NCBI GenBank assembly: GCA_032622095.1 | Contig: CP136064.1 | Span: 212,180,205-212,244,204, forward strand | Reading direction: 5' to 3' | From: Siphonodentalium dalli | Taxonomy: Eukaryota; Mollusca; Scaphopoda; Gadilida; Siphonodentaliidae | Length of the DNA stretch: 64,000 nucleotides | In this document: piece by piece, positions 10,741 to 22,992 of the stretch | Layout of the letters: each line of letters starts with the position of its first letter | Numbering within the stretch: position 1 is the first letter of the stretch | Position numbers and translations under genes: made by a program | The notes under the pieces: generated by a model | What the model saw: the letters and a program-made list of their open reading frames with translations, nothing else | Told to the model about the DNA's origin: nothing | The model's database searches: none

Positions 10741-11776
10741 TCAAAACGTGATTGTTAAAACCGTTTAATGAGCTAGCAAAACAGATACATAGAAAATAGC
10801 ATCAAACGTATATTTCTCATTTTATTTATACATATTCTTGCAAACTGAGAGACCTCGAACCGTCAGAGGATTGCATATTAGAATGGATCATGTACATGTT
10901 ATAACACAATTGAGTCCCTTCTATTCAATATAGTTTCCACACACAAAAAATACAATAAAACACTCAAAAATCGCGCTCTCTGTCTGTTCACATGTAGCTG
11001 ATATGATGCATAGCAACATTTCTTTTAAACTGAGAATATTTCGCAACAGATAGCGCTATGAACAGAGGAGCACCTGGATATTTATTTAAAACATTTGTAT
11101 CTTCATGTATATATGATAGCCAGGTGTCCTCAAAATCTTAGTCTAACCAACTAGATTGATTGACACATCTATATATATGTAAAGCCCAATTGTCGTCTTT
11201 AAGTGTTGCGAACTAATGTGTTTATGATGTTCATGTTTGATGTCATAACGTCTGACATATAGGCAGAAAATAAATAAATATTTCTTTATTGGTGGAACGG
11301 ATTAATCGCGATAAACAAAATGACAATTGACAAAGTGAGCCACTACTTAAGTAATCTCTATTCCCACCAAATATCCACAACATGCAGAGGGTTTCACATA
11401 ACTTTAACCTATGAAACGCCGGGTAACACTGCTAGTATTGAATATGTGGTCACATTTTTGGGATGTTTCTCCACTCCAATATTGTCTTATGCTTGAGTAA
11501 GTTTAGTGCTGCGACTAATTTATGTCAGTGAAATGTGCCGACAATCGCTTGTAAATATGTATATACACAGTGAATTCGTTAACTCCATGACAATCGTATA
11601 GAATAGAATATATTTTAATTTCCAATCAAGACGCCCTGGTGTATAATAAACAAAAGAACATAATAAAATATTGTGATCGATTTTGTGGTGATTTATGTGA
11701 AATAAACAATAAAACGATAAGAAACAAGTGCCCCATTCCACGTGTACACCATTTTGGATTGTCCAGATTTAGTTAG
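10741..11776. other. Non-coding; nothing recognised
   Basis: AT-rich sequence with no splice-bounded coding segment, RNA gene or clear inverted repeat that I can support. Confidence 0.4.
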
Positions 11777-12217
11777 AGGCCCGCTTAATTTTCGAACCAC
11801 GTGCACCAGATCACATTATATACCACATATTCCATATTATATAACATTTGAAAGAGGAAGCTCCAAATCATTGTATTGCCAACTGATCCGGTCGAATAAA
11901 CAGGGAACATTGTTTTGTCGAGGTACAGAGGTGTGTTCTGTTATCAATATTGATCCAGACTGTACTATAAATTATATTATTCTCAATGGAAGTGGAGTAA
12001 CCCTATCTCTTAGTTTGAATACTGATGCATTCTGGGTTGACAAGGGGGAGTCTTGGAATGAATATGAGACCCTCTATCACTTGCTGGACACTCCAAGGCC
12101 ACAGTTGTTCCATATTCTGGCGGAATATATATAGTTTTTGTTCCTCTTCAACATGGTATATAATATGGGATATGTTGTGCATAATGTAATCTGGTCATTC
12201 GAAAATTAAGTGGGCCT
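11777..12217. mobile_element. MITE, AGGCCCACTTAATTTTCGA family, long inverted arms
   Basis: The left end AGGCCCGCTTAATTTTCGAA pairs with TTCGAAAATTAAGTGGGCCT at the right end. The inverted arms extend about 90-100 bp (left ...ATATTCCATATTATATAACATTTGAAAGAGGAAGC; right the mirrored ...CCTCTTCAACATGGTATATAATATGGGA). Flanks are TTAG and TTAA, fitting a TTAA target with one change. A 130-codon open frame crosses the left boundary and fills the middle, but it resembles no transposase I know. Confidence 0.8.
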
Positions 12218-12314
12218 TTAAAAAGTTGGTAATGCAGTTTGGCTGTAAGAACAATTTAATGAGTCTAGTCATTGAATTGCCCTCAGTGTGGCCATATATA
12301 CGTTTGCTTCTTAA

Positions 12315-12831
12315 AGGCACGGGCGGCGTTCGTTGCAGAAATATTCATATTTGTTCAAATCGCCACCAACAGAAGGAATATTAAAATATATATAGTTTTG
12401 TTCATATGCCAAACATAATCAGCGCGTAAATAGTATATTGCCGTCAAGACGTACGATGGTGGACGTAAACAACAGCCTGCTCGTGTTACAGAAGTTTTGC
12501 TTATGTTTACATAACACAGTGCAATTCTATTGGTTAATTACACAAACATGATATTAACGCTCTTTATTATTTCCATATCAGGAAAACTGTAACAAATAAC
12601 GCTCTTTATGTTTACCATATCCGGATCTAAACAAAAGCCAGGTTACGTAACGTTTTTTGCTTTTGTTTACATAACAAAGAAAAACATTGACAATAATATA
12701 CTGTTTATGCCATATTTATGAATGGTATAAGAACAATGTCTGTCTATATTTACTATTCTTTCTTTTTATGGCGGTTTTTGACGGAGGTGAATAATTTAAC
12801 AGCATACCCACCGCCAACGCCGCCCGTATCT
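12315..12831. mobile_element. MITE, AGGCACGGGCGGCG family, TTAA target duplication
   Basis: TTAA (12311-12314) precedes AGGCACGGGCGGCGTTC, and the far end ...CGCCGCCCGTATCT is followed by TTAA (12832-12835). Each arm also carries a CCGCC-containing block and an AGAATATTAAAATATA-like block in mirrored order. A partial copy of the right arm lies near 60218-60320. Non-coding. Confidence 0.8.
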
Positions 12832-12981
12832 TTAAGTGCATATTTATGTAGTATAATTTGCCATAGCAGTATATGTAGAATGAAACAATGATAAGTCATA
12901 AATAATAAGACAATAGGACAATCGGCCGAATGTGAATGGCAACAGATTAATGTGTTGCTCGTTATTGCCAACAAGGATACA

Positions 12982-13450
12982 TAATCACTAAAACGGTCAG
13001 CATAATAAGTTCAGCCGAATTGCATATGAAGCCATTTATTATATCGATCACGTTATCGTTGCTAAGTTGAAATCTGATATTGGGCTGACTTAATGTGCTG
13101 CGTGGGGTAGTCTAAAAATTTCTGCAGATTTTGTTAAAATATTTAAGAATACCACAGCGCCGTATCCCCCAATAACACACACCCCACTCCCTCAACATTC
13201 TTTTCTTATATTTATGTAGCTTTTTGATGATTTATTCCCGTAAAAAAAATCTGAATGTATTCTCATTTATTTTAACAAATCTGCCGATAATTTGAGATTA
13301 GCCCACGCAGCACATTAAGTCAGCCCAATATAATATTTCCAAGCACTTAGCAACGATAACGTGATCGATATAAATAACTGGCTTCAGATGCAAAGTCAGT
13401 TGAACTTTTCAAAGTTTGCCCAATTATTCTGCTGACCGCTTTAGTGATTA
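12982..13450. mobile_element. Foldback element with ~130-bp arms
   Basis: The left arm TAATCACTAAAACGGTCAGC...ATCGATCACGTTATCG...GGGCTGACTTAATGTGCTGCG is mirrored at the right by CGCAGCACATTAAGTCAGCCC...CGATAACGTGATCGAT...GCTGACCGCTTTAGTGATTA. The middle contains CACAGCGCCGTATCCCCC, shared (inverted) with elements near 18.93 and 20.47 kb. No coding. Confidence 0.75.
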
Positions 13451-13482
13451 GGTCAAATAAGGTCAACAATTTGTGATTAGGT

Positions 13483-14719
13483 CAAATAGGCAGGGATGTG
13501 GCTATAAGGGGGTGTGGGGTGTCTCACCCCCAGCAGAGAGCTATATTTTCAATAGTTGGAAATTTCATATCTGCCACAACGAAATTTCACACCAACAATA
13601 GGTTGAAAATGTTCTTGTAGTTTGATTATAAAACAATTTATTGAGGGGAATTTATTGTTTTTCGACCAATATTTGCATATGTTCCTATTTTTGGTCCAAA
13701 ATTTTGACAGAAATTGTCATCAGTTGGAAATTTTCCAACCTTAGGGGGGTGACAGGTTGGAAATTTCCAACACTTGGAAAGCTTGTGTCCTGGTCCCTCC
13801 CCCGTGGCCAGTCAAAAACTTCTAGTTAATTTAAGAAAACAATATTGTCATACAATTGGTCAACATTGTCATTGGAATTGTCATCAGTTGGAAATTTTCC
13901 AACCTAAGTGGGGGTGTAGGGTTTGAAATTTCCAACAGTAGGAAGGCTTGAGGCTAGTCTAGATGTTAGGATTTTGCGATTTTCTTGTTCAGATTTCAAA
14001 ATTTTCGCACACCGGGCCGAACCATGGTCGGCCCGGTGTGTCATTGTCCCATCCACATGGCCAATACAAAACTGCTAATTAGTTTATCAAAACAATATTT
14101 TACTACATTTGGTCAAACTTGTAGACATAAATGGTCATCAGTTGAAGAATTTTCCAACCTGAGGGGGAGCATGAGGTTTGAAATTTCCAACACTAGGAAA
14201 GCTTCAGTTGAGGCCAGTCTAGATGCTAGGATTTGCGATTTTCTTGTATAGTTTTACAAATTTTCTCACACCGGGCCAAACAACCATGGTCGGCCCGGTG
14301 TTTCCTGGTCTGTTGTCGGTAGCTGTGTGCATTTGTCTGGAATTAGATCACTAGTTGTTTTTTTTGGGGGCAATTTTTAGGTAAAAATATCTGAATGTTC
14401 TCATACTGGGAAAATAGAAGCATGGCTTATGAATATATAGGAAATTAGGCCTGAGCATGAGGTACAAGGGGGGTGCATATGGAATTATGCAAAAAGTTGT
14501 GTTGGTGAGATTCCGACTGAAGGGGGTGGGGTGCAAATGGAATTATGCAAAATGTTGTGTTGGTGTGATTCCGACTCAAGGGGGGGGGGGGGTGCAAATG
14601 GAATTATGCATAAAGTTGTGTTGGTGTGATTCCGACTCAAGGGGGGGTGCAGTTGGAAATTCCCAAGGTGGACACCCCCCCCCCAGCGGAGACCCTCTAG
14701 CCACATCCCTGCAAATAGG
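13483..14719. mobile_element. Non-autonomous hAT-like element with exact 8-bp target duplication
   Basis: The element proper is 13491-14711 (1221 bp). Its ends are CAGGGATGTGGCTATAAGGG and, inverted, CAGGGATGTGGCTAGAGGGT, identical for 14 bases. It is flanked by the same 8 bases, CAAATAGG, at 13483-13490 and 14712-14719. CAGGG termini plus an 8-bp duplication are hallmarks of hAT elements. Inside, two or three ~250-bp repeats each carry a GTTGGAAATTTTCCAAC-like palindrome, and two carry a GC-rich palindrome CACCGGGCC...GGCCCGGTG (best copy 14008-14040). The 3' part has four short repeats of GTGCAAATGGAATTATGCA. No transposase. Confidence 0.85.
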
Positions 14720-15349
14720 GTCAACAATTTGTGATTAGGTCAAATAGGGTCAACAATTTGTGACGTCGTGTTCGTGTTACGGTCTGTGTCCTTGGAGTAT
14801 GAAACTGGTGACTATGGGCGGCCATGAGCAATCTACTTTCCGGTCAAACCAATGATTAGGAATTCGAAATCAATGATTAAAACGTGAACTAACGCTAGGG
14901 GTCTCTGATGGCGATGTTTGAAGAAACTTTATTCATGTGACGTCAGAAATATATAAATAAACATGGGAATTCCCAATGTCATGTCGGTGTGACGATTTGC
15001 AGTATTTCACTCGGTGCAAATCAAACGACGATAAATATTCACTATGGTCCACTATAACACAGTGGAGTAGATTAAATAAAAATTTCAAGACAATTATTAA
15101 AATTGTCTAACTAAAGCATGAAACTTTGCACATATTTACATACGTATTGGTATTAGATATGGAGCCACGCTGGAATTCACTTTAACCCCTCTTTTAAAGG
15201 GTTTTCCAAATTTAAAGAGTGTTTCGTGGTTATATAATTTACTAAATGTCGCAAGTAATCTTACCATGAAATATACGATTTAAAATTAGGCATATTCAGT
15301 ACGTATGACTCTGAGAGATATAATGCCACATTTTTAGGGTAAAATTGGA
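14720..15349. other. Non-coding; small dispersed repeat
   Basis: CGGTGCAAATCAAACGACGATAAATATTC near 15015-15045 recurs, with two changes, at about 38470-38500; both sit near a GACGATTTGCAGTA block. Otherwise nothing recognised. Confidence 0.4.
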
Positions 15350-15640
15350 ACTCCCCGCCCAAGATGGTCGTCAAAATGACAGCTGAAAGAGGGAATTTGA
15401 CGTTTTTTTTCGCTAATATCTTCTAAATCAGGTTCTGCTGTATGGAACTGGTTCGGAAATGTGACTTCATTTTGTATTGCTCATGTTAACAGATAATTGG
15501 AGCAATGAATATGTCATTCGTATGATCCAAGTCCCTCCCGATCCCTCAATAATTCAATTATACATAACTCGGTATGAAATTTAACCAAATATCACCGTTA
15601 TGATTCTAGTCATATTTTAACAAGAATTTGACAGAACTTT
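15350..15640 (-). repeat. Dispersed repeat family R1 (copy 1, reverse)
   Basis: Read on the minus strand, this matches the second half of the repeats at 39389-39980, 50429-50690 and 53987-54745: TGACTAGAAT, TCGGAAGGG/GGGATCGGGAGGGA, ATTGCTCCAAT, ACCAGTTCC, GAAGATATTAG and a CCATTTTG-type end. No coding seen. It is probably a fragment of a non-autonomous element. Confidence 0.65.
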
Positions 15641-15788
15641 GACATACAATTACTTATGAATTTTTGCGCTTAAGTGCAAATAATTTACGTTTAATCACAA
15701 ATCATTTGCTCTTAATTGCAAATAGAAATTAATGCATTGATATCCCTGAATTAATTTTAAATGGCATAGGCCTAACACATCACTCAAG

Positions 15789-16234
15789 CAAGCCTGCAAA
15801 TAGCGTGTCTGTCATTTGCAGAATGAGATCCCCTGAGGGTGAATTTAGTGTTGCTACCCTGCATAGCGGGCTAGCATAACTAAATTCACCCTCTGGGGAC
15901 CTCATTCTGCTTAGGCCTCATCTTCTGGGAAGTAACTATGGTATCAAATTAACATTGTTTTTAGTTACGTTTTCCCATCTGGGAAGTTTCTATATCCCCT
16001 AATTTGCAGAAGATAAAATTCATAATCGAGGCCCCAAATGGGTGAACATCACCAACTTCAACTGGGGAACTTCAATCTGATCCTAGGTCTGCCATAGCAG
16101 TTGAGGGCCTAAGCAGAATGAGGTCCCCAGAGGGTGAATTTAGTGATGCTAGTCCACTATGCGGGGTAGCGTCAATAAATTCACCCTCTGGGGACCTCAT
16201 TCTGCAAATGACAGACACGCTATTTGCAGGCTTG
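15789..16234. mobile_element. Foldback element of hairpin family GCAGAATGAGGTCCCC
   Basis: The outer arms start CAAGCCTGCAAATAGCGTGT and end in its reverse complement. Each arm is itself a ~100-bp hairpin: GCAGAATGAGGTCCCCAGAG, GGTGAATTTAGTGATGCTA, then the mirrored TAGC(G)TCA(C/A)TAAATTCACC and CTCTGGGGACCTCATTCTGC. Related hairpins lie at 45425-45640 and 59655-60030. A hairpin within a hairpin suggests rearrangement during amplification. Confidence 0.75.
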
Positions 16235-16865
16235 CACTCAATTCTATATAGGCCCATCATATGAGGGAAGCAATCCCCAGTGATCCCTAGATACCTTTTA
16301 TGACAATGGAAATAGTATAGATCTGTGCAGGATATGTCTCTTTTATAAAATGTACTAGATCTCTGGGATGGAGACACAAATTCTTAGGGACAGGGATGCT
16401 GATAATATGAAAATATGTTTTCCCCTATTTCAATTCAATAAGTACACCACGAGGGAAGCAAGCCTCCAGTAACCCCTAATTCCCTATTTATGGCCATGGA
16501 AATGGTATATATATGTGCAGGAGATGTCCCATTAATAAAATATACCAGAGCTCTGGCAGTGAGGCACAAACTGTTCCTACTATGGCCAGTTTGTACCCTT
16601 GATTTGAATGACACTTTTAATTGTTTCGTACCATGTTTTTGGTCATTTCACACCATATATTGGTATGTTTCGTCGATTCCCAAAAATGATGATTGGTCAT
16701 TCGTATGTGAAAAATTATTTTAATTGTGTTAACTTAATGAAAGCGAACATGTTCATGATTTAACGTTCGTGATGATGACAACCCGACATTTACATGTTAA
16801 CATATTTCTTTCTTTTTTTTTTGCGAAACAAAATGAACAAATTGAAATTGTCGCGACAAAGTTAA
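16235..16865. repeat. Degenerate duplication, otherwise non-coding
   Basis: A segment beginning GAGGGAAGCAA occurs at 16264 and 16451 and stays alignable for about 120 bp (CCTTTTATGACAATGGAAAT versus CCTATTTATGGCCATGGAAA; GTGCAGGA(T/G)ATGTC; AAAAT(G/A)TAC). No gene seen. Confidence 0.5.
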
Positions 16866-17317
16866 AGATGCATAATCCGAATTAACGCTTGAATATTACT
16901 ATGTCCTTGGCTTCGGGGTAAAACATATTTGATTTGAGTTGAGGAACCCACCCATCAAAGCTGAGAGTGATCAGATATAGATTTTTGAAATCTATTATTT
17001 TTCACCATCGATAATTTTTGGTGGCCCAGTAAAAAGTCAACGAGAAGACGGTCTCGGACCAAATTGTGGACGAAGATGGATAACTCTAAAAGCAAGTGGC
17101 TTTTTTTGTGTCAGATATTTGACAAACCGCCAAAATTACGTTGAACAAAATGTTGATAAATAACAGGTTTTGGGCAATTGTATACATGTACTATATTTGA
17201 CTGGTTAGCATTATTTTGGGCCATTAATCGATTCTGGTATACGAAGTGGCATTTCAATAAATGTTGTTGTTGTTGAAATCTGATGACATGGGAACCATCG
17301 AATCGGACTGAGTACCT
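16866..17317. mobile_element. TTAA MITE, AGGTACTCAATCCGATC family (copy 1)
   Basis: TTAA at 16862-16865 and 17318-17321 flanks an element whose right end (GATTC...GGACTGAGTACCT form) matches the family. The left end has diverged to AGATGCATAATCCGA. Internal family blocks GGCTTCGGGGTAAAA and ATTTGATT(T)GAGT(T)GAGGAACCCACCCATCAAAGCT are present. Confidence 0.75.
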
Positions 17318-18772
17318 TTAATGTAAAAAAAAAATTAAAATAAAACCGGTATACTCAATGGTACGGATTGTCGAAATGATACAGAAACTGGTATGAAATA
17401 TCCAGAACCCTTGTGCGAAACATCTCTATGTCAAACTCCCATGGTCTGAAATGCCAGCAACCTATTGGCTATTCATTCCATTGCACATTATAATTTATTT
17501 CCAATGGGCATGGATAGAGAGTCTCCCATTGGGGAGGGGGTCCACCTTGATACATGTATGTTCCGACAGCACCCCATTGGAAGGAAGTTTCCTACAGATG
17601 GCTGCAGGGTACCTACAATGTATATCGGTCCAAAATTTGTTCGAAAATTATTAATTAGATATGACATTTTTGCACGGTATGGCTTGTTATCAAACTCCAT
17701 TTGTACTTAGGTGAATATCACTTCAATTTGCCTTAAATCGAGTAATATCATTTTACGACATCACTAATTAGAATAATATGATTTTATGACATCACGGATC
17801 CGAGTAATACACGGTATGGATTTATGACATGGTGTAATTCTATTTCACTGTTAGATAAGGCATAGATACCAATTTTTTGTGATGCCACTCATTTGAAAGA
17901 GTTGTCAATATTACACTCTTACTAAGAGACGAACTACCATAATAACATAAATCATTTTCTACAAAGTACGAAATAAAAAAAGTAACCAAACAATCCGGTA
18001 TGTAACAACCAAAAAATATGGTATGGAACGACCATGGTTATGGTATCGAATACTGAAATAATGAAGAAGTCACTGTAGTTGTATATCATTTATGTGGTCA
18101 CAATATATACATATATAATGCAACCTGTAAGTTCGATCAATACTCCAGCAATGTTCAGAATCCTATCCCACGACACTCGTATGAAACGTCTAGAAAATAG
18201 AATCCATATTTAATAAATCCTTCAGACATTCAGTGTTACCGATCGCCTGAATCAATATCTGACTGTTCAAGGCGGTGACACTCAATGGTTGTTTTTAAGA
18301 AGAAATCGTCGTAATGTACAGTGCTAGTACGCAGTATATCGAACAATTATCTTACGGTGATAGAGATGTTGTTGTTGTTGTTGACATAATCATATTCATA
18401 CTGCTGTTGCTGTTAGTACTTGTCACACACATCCTAAGTTCTCCACCGGATTTTGACAGACAATCCCTGCAACACTGAGAACAGTGACAATCACAGTAAC
18501 ACTGAACGGAATGTACGTTTATTGAATATGCGCGAATTTTACTAATTGTGTGTTATTAGATATTAGTTGAACAGTGAATACTATTAAATTAAAATAAAAC
18601 ATTAATTTTGCATCGGTCAACATTGATTACGAATCTATATCTATTAAAACGGATCTGTCTCTTATTGAATCCAAGAACGATTATTGGTTTGGAAATGGAG
18701 TCTATTGGTTTGAAAATAGAGACTATTGTTTTCACAAACCACCATTAACTTTTATTTCATGTAATTTCCGAC
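17318..18772. other. AT-rich non-coding stretch; nothing recognised
   Basis: Only short simple repeats (GTTGTTGTTGTTG near 18370) and unremarkable AT-rich sequence. Short open frames at 17.45-17.71 kb on both strands overlap each other and match no family. Confidence 0.4.
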
Positions 18773-20610
18773 CGAATGGCCGCCCAAATGTGACCCAATT
18801 GGCAGTGGACCAATCACCGAACATGATTTAGTGTAACACAGACGGGCTTTATGTAAATATTATGAGACTAAATCATCAAAACGTTATATATATGAATGTA
18901 GCGGGTGTGTGTGTTATAGGGGGGATACGGCGCTGTGGCCGTTGTGGGCACATTTATCTCCAAATAATTTTTACACACACCCACTACATTCATTTCTTAA
19001 ATAACCGAAGCCGGCACTTCATAAAAAAACGATGAACACCTTTGTCATTTAATGCCGACCTCGTGCACGCGCTCGCTACCTGGTGTCCACATCACAAAAA
19101 AAGCGACGAACCACCGATATACGTCACTTTAAACTCACTGCGTGCTGTTATTGGGAGACTGTGTTGGAATTTGAACAATATTATGTCACTTACAATTGTT
19201 GTGGTAGTTTTGAAAAGTTGTTCAAATTATTAATGTTATATTTAATTGTACTGGTATATGATTATAACAAATGACTGGAAGATCGATTGGGATCAATGGA
19301 TTTTATCGGCAGAGTAATTAAACAAAGTTCGTGTGAATCCCTTCTGCCGGTCAAAATCCAATGAACCCAATCGATCTGCAAGTCATTTCTTAATAGAAAA
19401 CCAACCGTGAGTGAATTTCTTATTGAAATGCACCAGAAGCTCTCCGATAAGTTGTTTGCGAGTTGCTTGCGAAAGTCCCCCATCTATACCAGGACATTAT
19501 TGTTATTTTAATTTTGTATATGCAACGTTTTAATATATCCATATTATATATTTAAAGGTAGGTGGCACGGGCTCAGTGGAATAAATCACTTCTTTCTTTC
19601 ACTGTCCTTCAAGTTGGTGAACATTAAATGTGAGTCACCCCTCCGTGCTTGCCTTGAGGGCTGATTGAAATGATTCGCTGAGGAGTTATTTAAGCATACC
19701 GATGCTGGTAAATAAATTAAGAAATTGCCATTAAATAAATAAACAAAGGTTAAACAAACATATTTCTTTCAAGTGGTTAGTGTTTTCTCCTGTTTGAACC
19801 TAATTGACAGTATAAGCTATCTGCACAGTACAGAAGTTACTCTCCATTGTAGATCCATAACTCCATGCACAGTGCTTTATATATATAATGCCAATAAATA
19901 ATTAAAAAAAACAAACAGAAAACCGATACTGCAATGCCGATCGTCAGGCTTTCTGCTTCCCCGTTTTTCCAGGATGAGTTTCAAAAGTAAATTCACTAAA
20001 ATAAAAAATTCAGACGAAAGGGAAAGATCAGGACGGCGTTGATTGGTAATCGATATTTCCCAGCTAGCAGTGAGCGTGATTTGCCCAACGTCCTCTCAAT
20101 GCCATAGTTTTAATATGAGGGGCATGCATACTGAACCTACAAACAAAATCGTATACAAACGTGTTGCCTCAATTGGTAAATAAGGATTCGAGCTGATTCC
20201 GGATGGAAAAATATATGTGTGTTTATTCGAAAAATATTTACGAAGCCCGTCTGTGTTACACTAAATCCTGTTCGGTGACTGGTCAACTGCCAATTGGGTC
20301 ATCCATTTCATATCCCAATAACTCTCAATAATTCACTGAATAATTCTCATATTATCGACAGATTTTGTGAAAATAAATAAGAATACACTCAGGCTTTTGT
20401 GTGGGAATAAATAAATCATCAAATAGGTATATAACTATAATAAATTAATGTAGTGCATGTGTGTTATTTGGGAACACGGCGCTGTGGTCGTTGGGCGCAG
20501 TGTATGAACCACCAACAATAAAATAGTGGCTGCTCTCTCTCTTTATCGACCCTTTATTTTCATTTGAAAACCAACGGTGAGTGAATTTCTTATTGGCGAA
20601 CATAATATAG
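18773..20610. mobile_element. Composite repeat bounded by inverted ends
   Basis: CCCAATTGGCAGT...TTTAGTGTAACACAGACGGGCTT at 18780-18855 is mirrored by AAGCCCGTCTGTGTTACACTAAA...ACTGCCAATTGGG at 20235-20305. Inside, ACGGCGCTGTGG(C/T)CGTTG occurs at about 18930 and 20475, and ACCAA(C/G)(C/G)GTGAGTGAATTTCTTATTG at 19402 and 20570. A separate local inverted repeat joins 19270-19320 to 19340-19385 (GATCGATTGGG...CCCAATCGATC). No transposase or host gene. Boundaries are approximate. Confidence 0.55.
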
Positions 20611-21242
20611 CGGAAGCGGAAGATAACTACCGGAAACCGGAAAACCTATACATTCGGACCGCGTCGTCACTAAGAGTGCGTGCGTTTAGGACCAGAAAAG
20701 GGATGCATGCATGCAGTGCTGAAATATACATATCAAGAGAAGCAATTCATATTATTAAAATAGGCGGAACGACAGACAACAATGGCTGGTGCCACAGTAG
20801 CGATGTCATTATATATGTGTGTTGCCATACTATTGTGCAATTTGTTGACAATTGACCGTCATATAGTTACGTTGGTACAGTTGTGTCGCTAGCCGCTTTA
20901 CTGGCTCAATTATTCAAAGAGTAAGCATTTAACTGTATGACTGCGACAGCCAGGATAGTAAAATTGTGTTTTCTAGTGTATACAAGTATGTGCCATGCAT
21001 ATTGTCAAGATTAGAAATGGTGACGTATAAGTAAAACAAACGTACTACATACGCGCTCTCCGGGAAAACAGAACGCATAATTTACTACTTTCTAATGAGC
21101 AGCAGTGGGTGTGGATGTTACCAACGTGATCCAGGTTAATGGCCATATATTTGTAATTACTACTACTACTGAAAGCTGCCGAAAACTATGAATTACCATT
21201 TGTATATAACCTACCACAGAATATCTTAACACACAACTTTAA
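20611..21242. other. Non-coding; nothing recognised
   Basis: I searched this stretch by eye for upstream receptor exons (the W-P...RP...IWxPD region) and found none. Confidence 0.4.
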
Positions 21243-21511
21243 AGGTACTCAATCCGATCAGACGCTCCTAATTTACTATTTCTTTGGCTTCGGGGGTAAA
21301 CAATATTTGATTTTAGAGTTATCCATCTTTATCTGCGCGTCGTTTGACCGGCAAGTTCTGTCCCACAAACAATAGAGATAGCAAACTTCAAACATCGATA
21401 TCTAATCACTCTGAGCTTTGATGGGTGGGTTCCTCGACTCGAATCAAATATTTTTTACCCCCGAAACCAAAGAAATAGTAATTTAGGAGCGTCTGATCGG
21501 ATTGAGTACCT
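21243..21511. mobile_element. TTAA MITE, AGGTACTC family (copy 2, short)
   Basis: Flanked by TTAA at 21239-21242 and 21512-21515. Inverted ends AGGTACTCAATCCGATCAGA and TCTGATCGGATTGAGTACCT are perfect for 20 bases. At 269 bp it is an internally deleted form of the ~420-470-bp family. Confidence 0.88.
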
Positions 21512-21924
21512 TTAAAGAAAAATCGCACATTACGAAACCAAACTTTTACTTACATATTTTAACCCTATATTATCTTTTACAATTTATATTTATTTTAACT
21601 CACATATATGGGGTGCTCCTCATATAATATAAAGGTGTGATATCCTGAACAACAACAACAACAAATTAATAGTCAGTTATGAAGCAAATAACCGTGTAAA
21701 TGATTCCTTCTATCAACAGCATTATCACTCCGAGAAAGGATGAATTCTACAGTCGGTTAATTACCGGTATGTGTGTGAGGGTGTGTGCGATGGGGAGGGT
21801 TATTATTTCTGATTTTTTTTTTATTTCTTTGTTTGTTTTTCGTTTTTTATTTTGTTTCTATATTAATTTTTGTTTTGTTCGTTTTCTTGGTATTGCCTAT
21901 TATTTAACTTTGCAGTTTTTTTAA

Positions 21925-22340
21925 AGGTACTCAATCCGATCAGACCCTCATAAACTACTATTTCTTTGGCTTCGGGTGTAAAAAATATTTGATTCGAGTC
22001 GAGGAACCTACCCATCAACGCTCATAGTGATCAGGTATCAATTTTTGAAGTTTTGTTATTTCTATTGTTTGTGGCCCAGAAACACGCCGTCAAAAGGATG
22101 ATCTCGGTCAAAATTGCGTCATTATTACCACTTGATTTTAGAGTTATCCATCTTCGTCCGTTTGAATAAGTGTTTCTGGGGCAATTATTAGTACACATCT
22201 AGAGAAATAACAAACTTCAAAAATCAATATCTGATCACTCTGAGCTTTGATTAGTGGGTTCCTTGACTTGAATCAAATATTTTTTACCCCTGAAGCCAAA
22301 GAAATAGTAATTTAGGGGTGCTTAATCGGATTGAGTACCT
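21925..22340. mobile_element. TTAA MITE, AGGTACTC family (copy 3)
   Basis: TTAA at 21921-21924 and 22341-22344; ends AGGTACTCAATCCGATCAGA and ...TAATCGGATTGAGTACCT. Internal blocks CTTCGG(G)TGTAAAAAATATTTGATT and, mirrored, AATCAAATATTTTTTACCCC match the other copies. It ends 114 bp before the receptor exon at 22454, so it lies in the preceding intron. Confidence 0.88.
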
Positions 22341-22453
22341 TTAATTGTTTCATTAATTATTTTAATTGTGCGTGTATTCTGAAATATAACAGTAACTTTA
22401 GCAAGTGTTTCAAATGCTTCTAATATTCTTATTCTGACAAATCTAAATTTTAG

Positions 22454-22992
22454 GATAGATAATTTAGAGCCCCTTCACGACTCGGATAACCAAGTGATGG
22501 TGCGTATCAAGCATACCGGCGAGCTCAAATGGGAACAGGCAGGGGTCTACAAAGTGCACTGTGACATGGACGTCACTTACTATCCATTTGATACACAGAA
22601 GTGTGAACTAGAGCTGGCCAGCTGGTCCTATTCAAACGAGGAAATTACCTTCGCGCATTCAGAGGGTCATGTGGATCTGGAGGATTTTAACGAGAACGGC
22701 GAGTGGATTGTCATTGGAACCGAGGTAACATCCTCAGAAATGGTTGACGATGGTGAAGTTAGAGAAGTTCTTGATTTCCATTTGCATCTCGAGCGTCGAG
22801 TGTCGTACTACGTCATCAACCTGATGCTTCCTGCGTTACTCTGTTCCGCCCTCATTCCTGTCGTGTTTGTACTTCCGGCAGATAGCGGAGAGAAAGTTTC
22901 CTACGCGCTGACTTTGCTTCTTGCTCTCGCCGTTGTCCTCACGATTATTGCCGATCAAATGCCGTCTACCTCGATGCACACGAGCGTCTTTT
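22454..22992 (+). CDS. Nicotinic-type Cys-loop receptor subunit, exon with Cys-loop, M1 and M2
   Basis: Internal exon of a pentameric ligand-gated ion channel subunit of the plasma membrane. The acceptor is AAATTTTAG at 22445-22453 and the donor is GTGAGT at 22993. One base completes a codon from an upstream exon; 179 full codons follow; the last T joins CT of the next exon to make Ser. In order: WEQAGVYKVHC, the Cys-loop C-DMDVTYYPFDTQK-C (13 residues between Cys), ELASWSYSNEE with the loop-B Trp, loop C, RRVSYYVINLMLP (M1), PADSGEKVS, M2 and QMPSTS. GEK at the cytoplasmic end of M2, Leu at 9' and Asp at 20' predict a cation channel. Loop C lacks the vicinal Cys pair, so this is a non-alpha type. 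Upstream exons (signal peptide, loops A, D, E) are not found in the window. Confidence 0.93.

Noticed and set aside
19559-19740. Possible tRNA-derived SINE (GGCTCAGTGG resembles an A box)
   Set aside because: No B box or cloverleaf could be found downstream.
20577-20855. 92-codon frame considered as an upstream receptor exon
   Set aside because: None of the conserved N-terminal receptor motifs is present, and it begins in a repeat.
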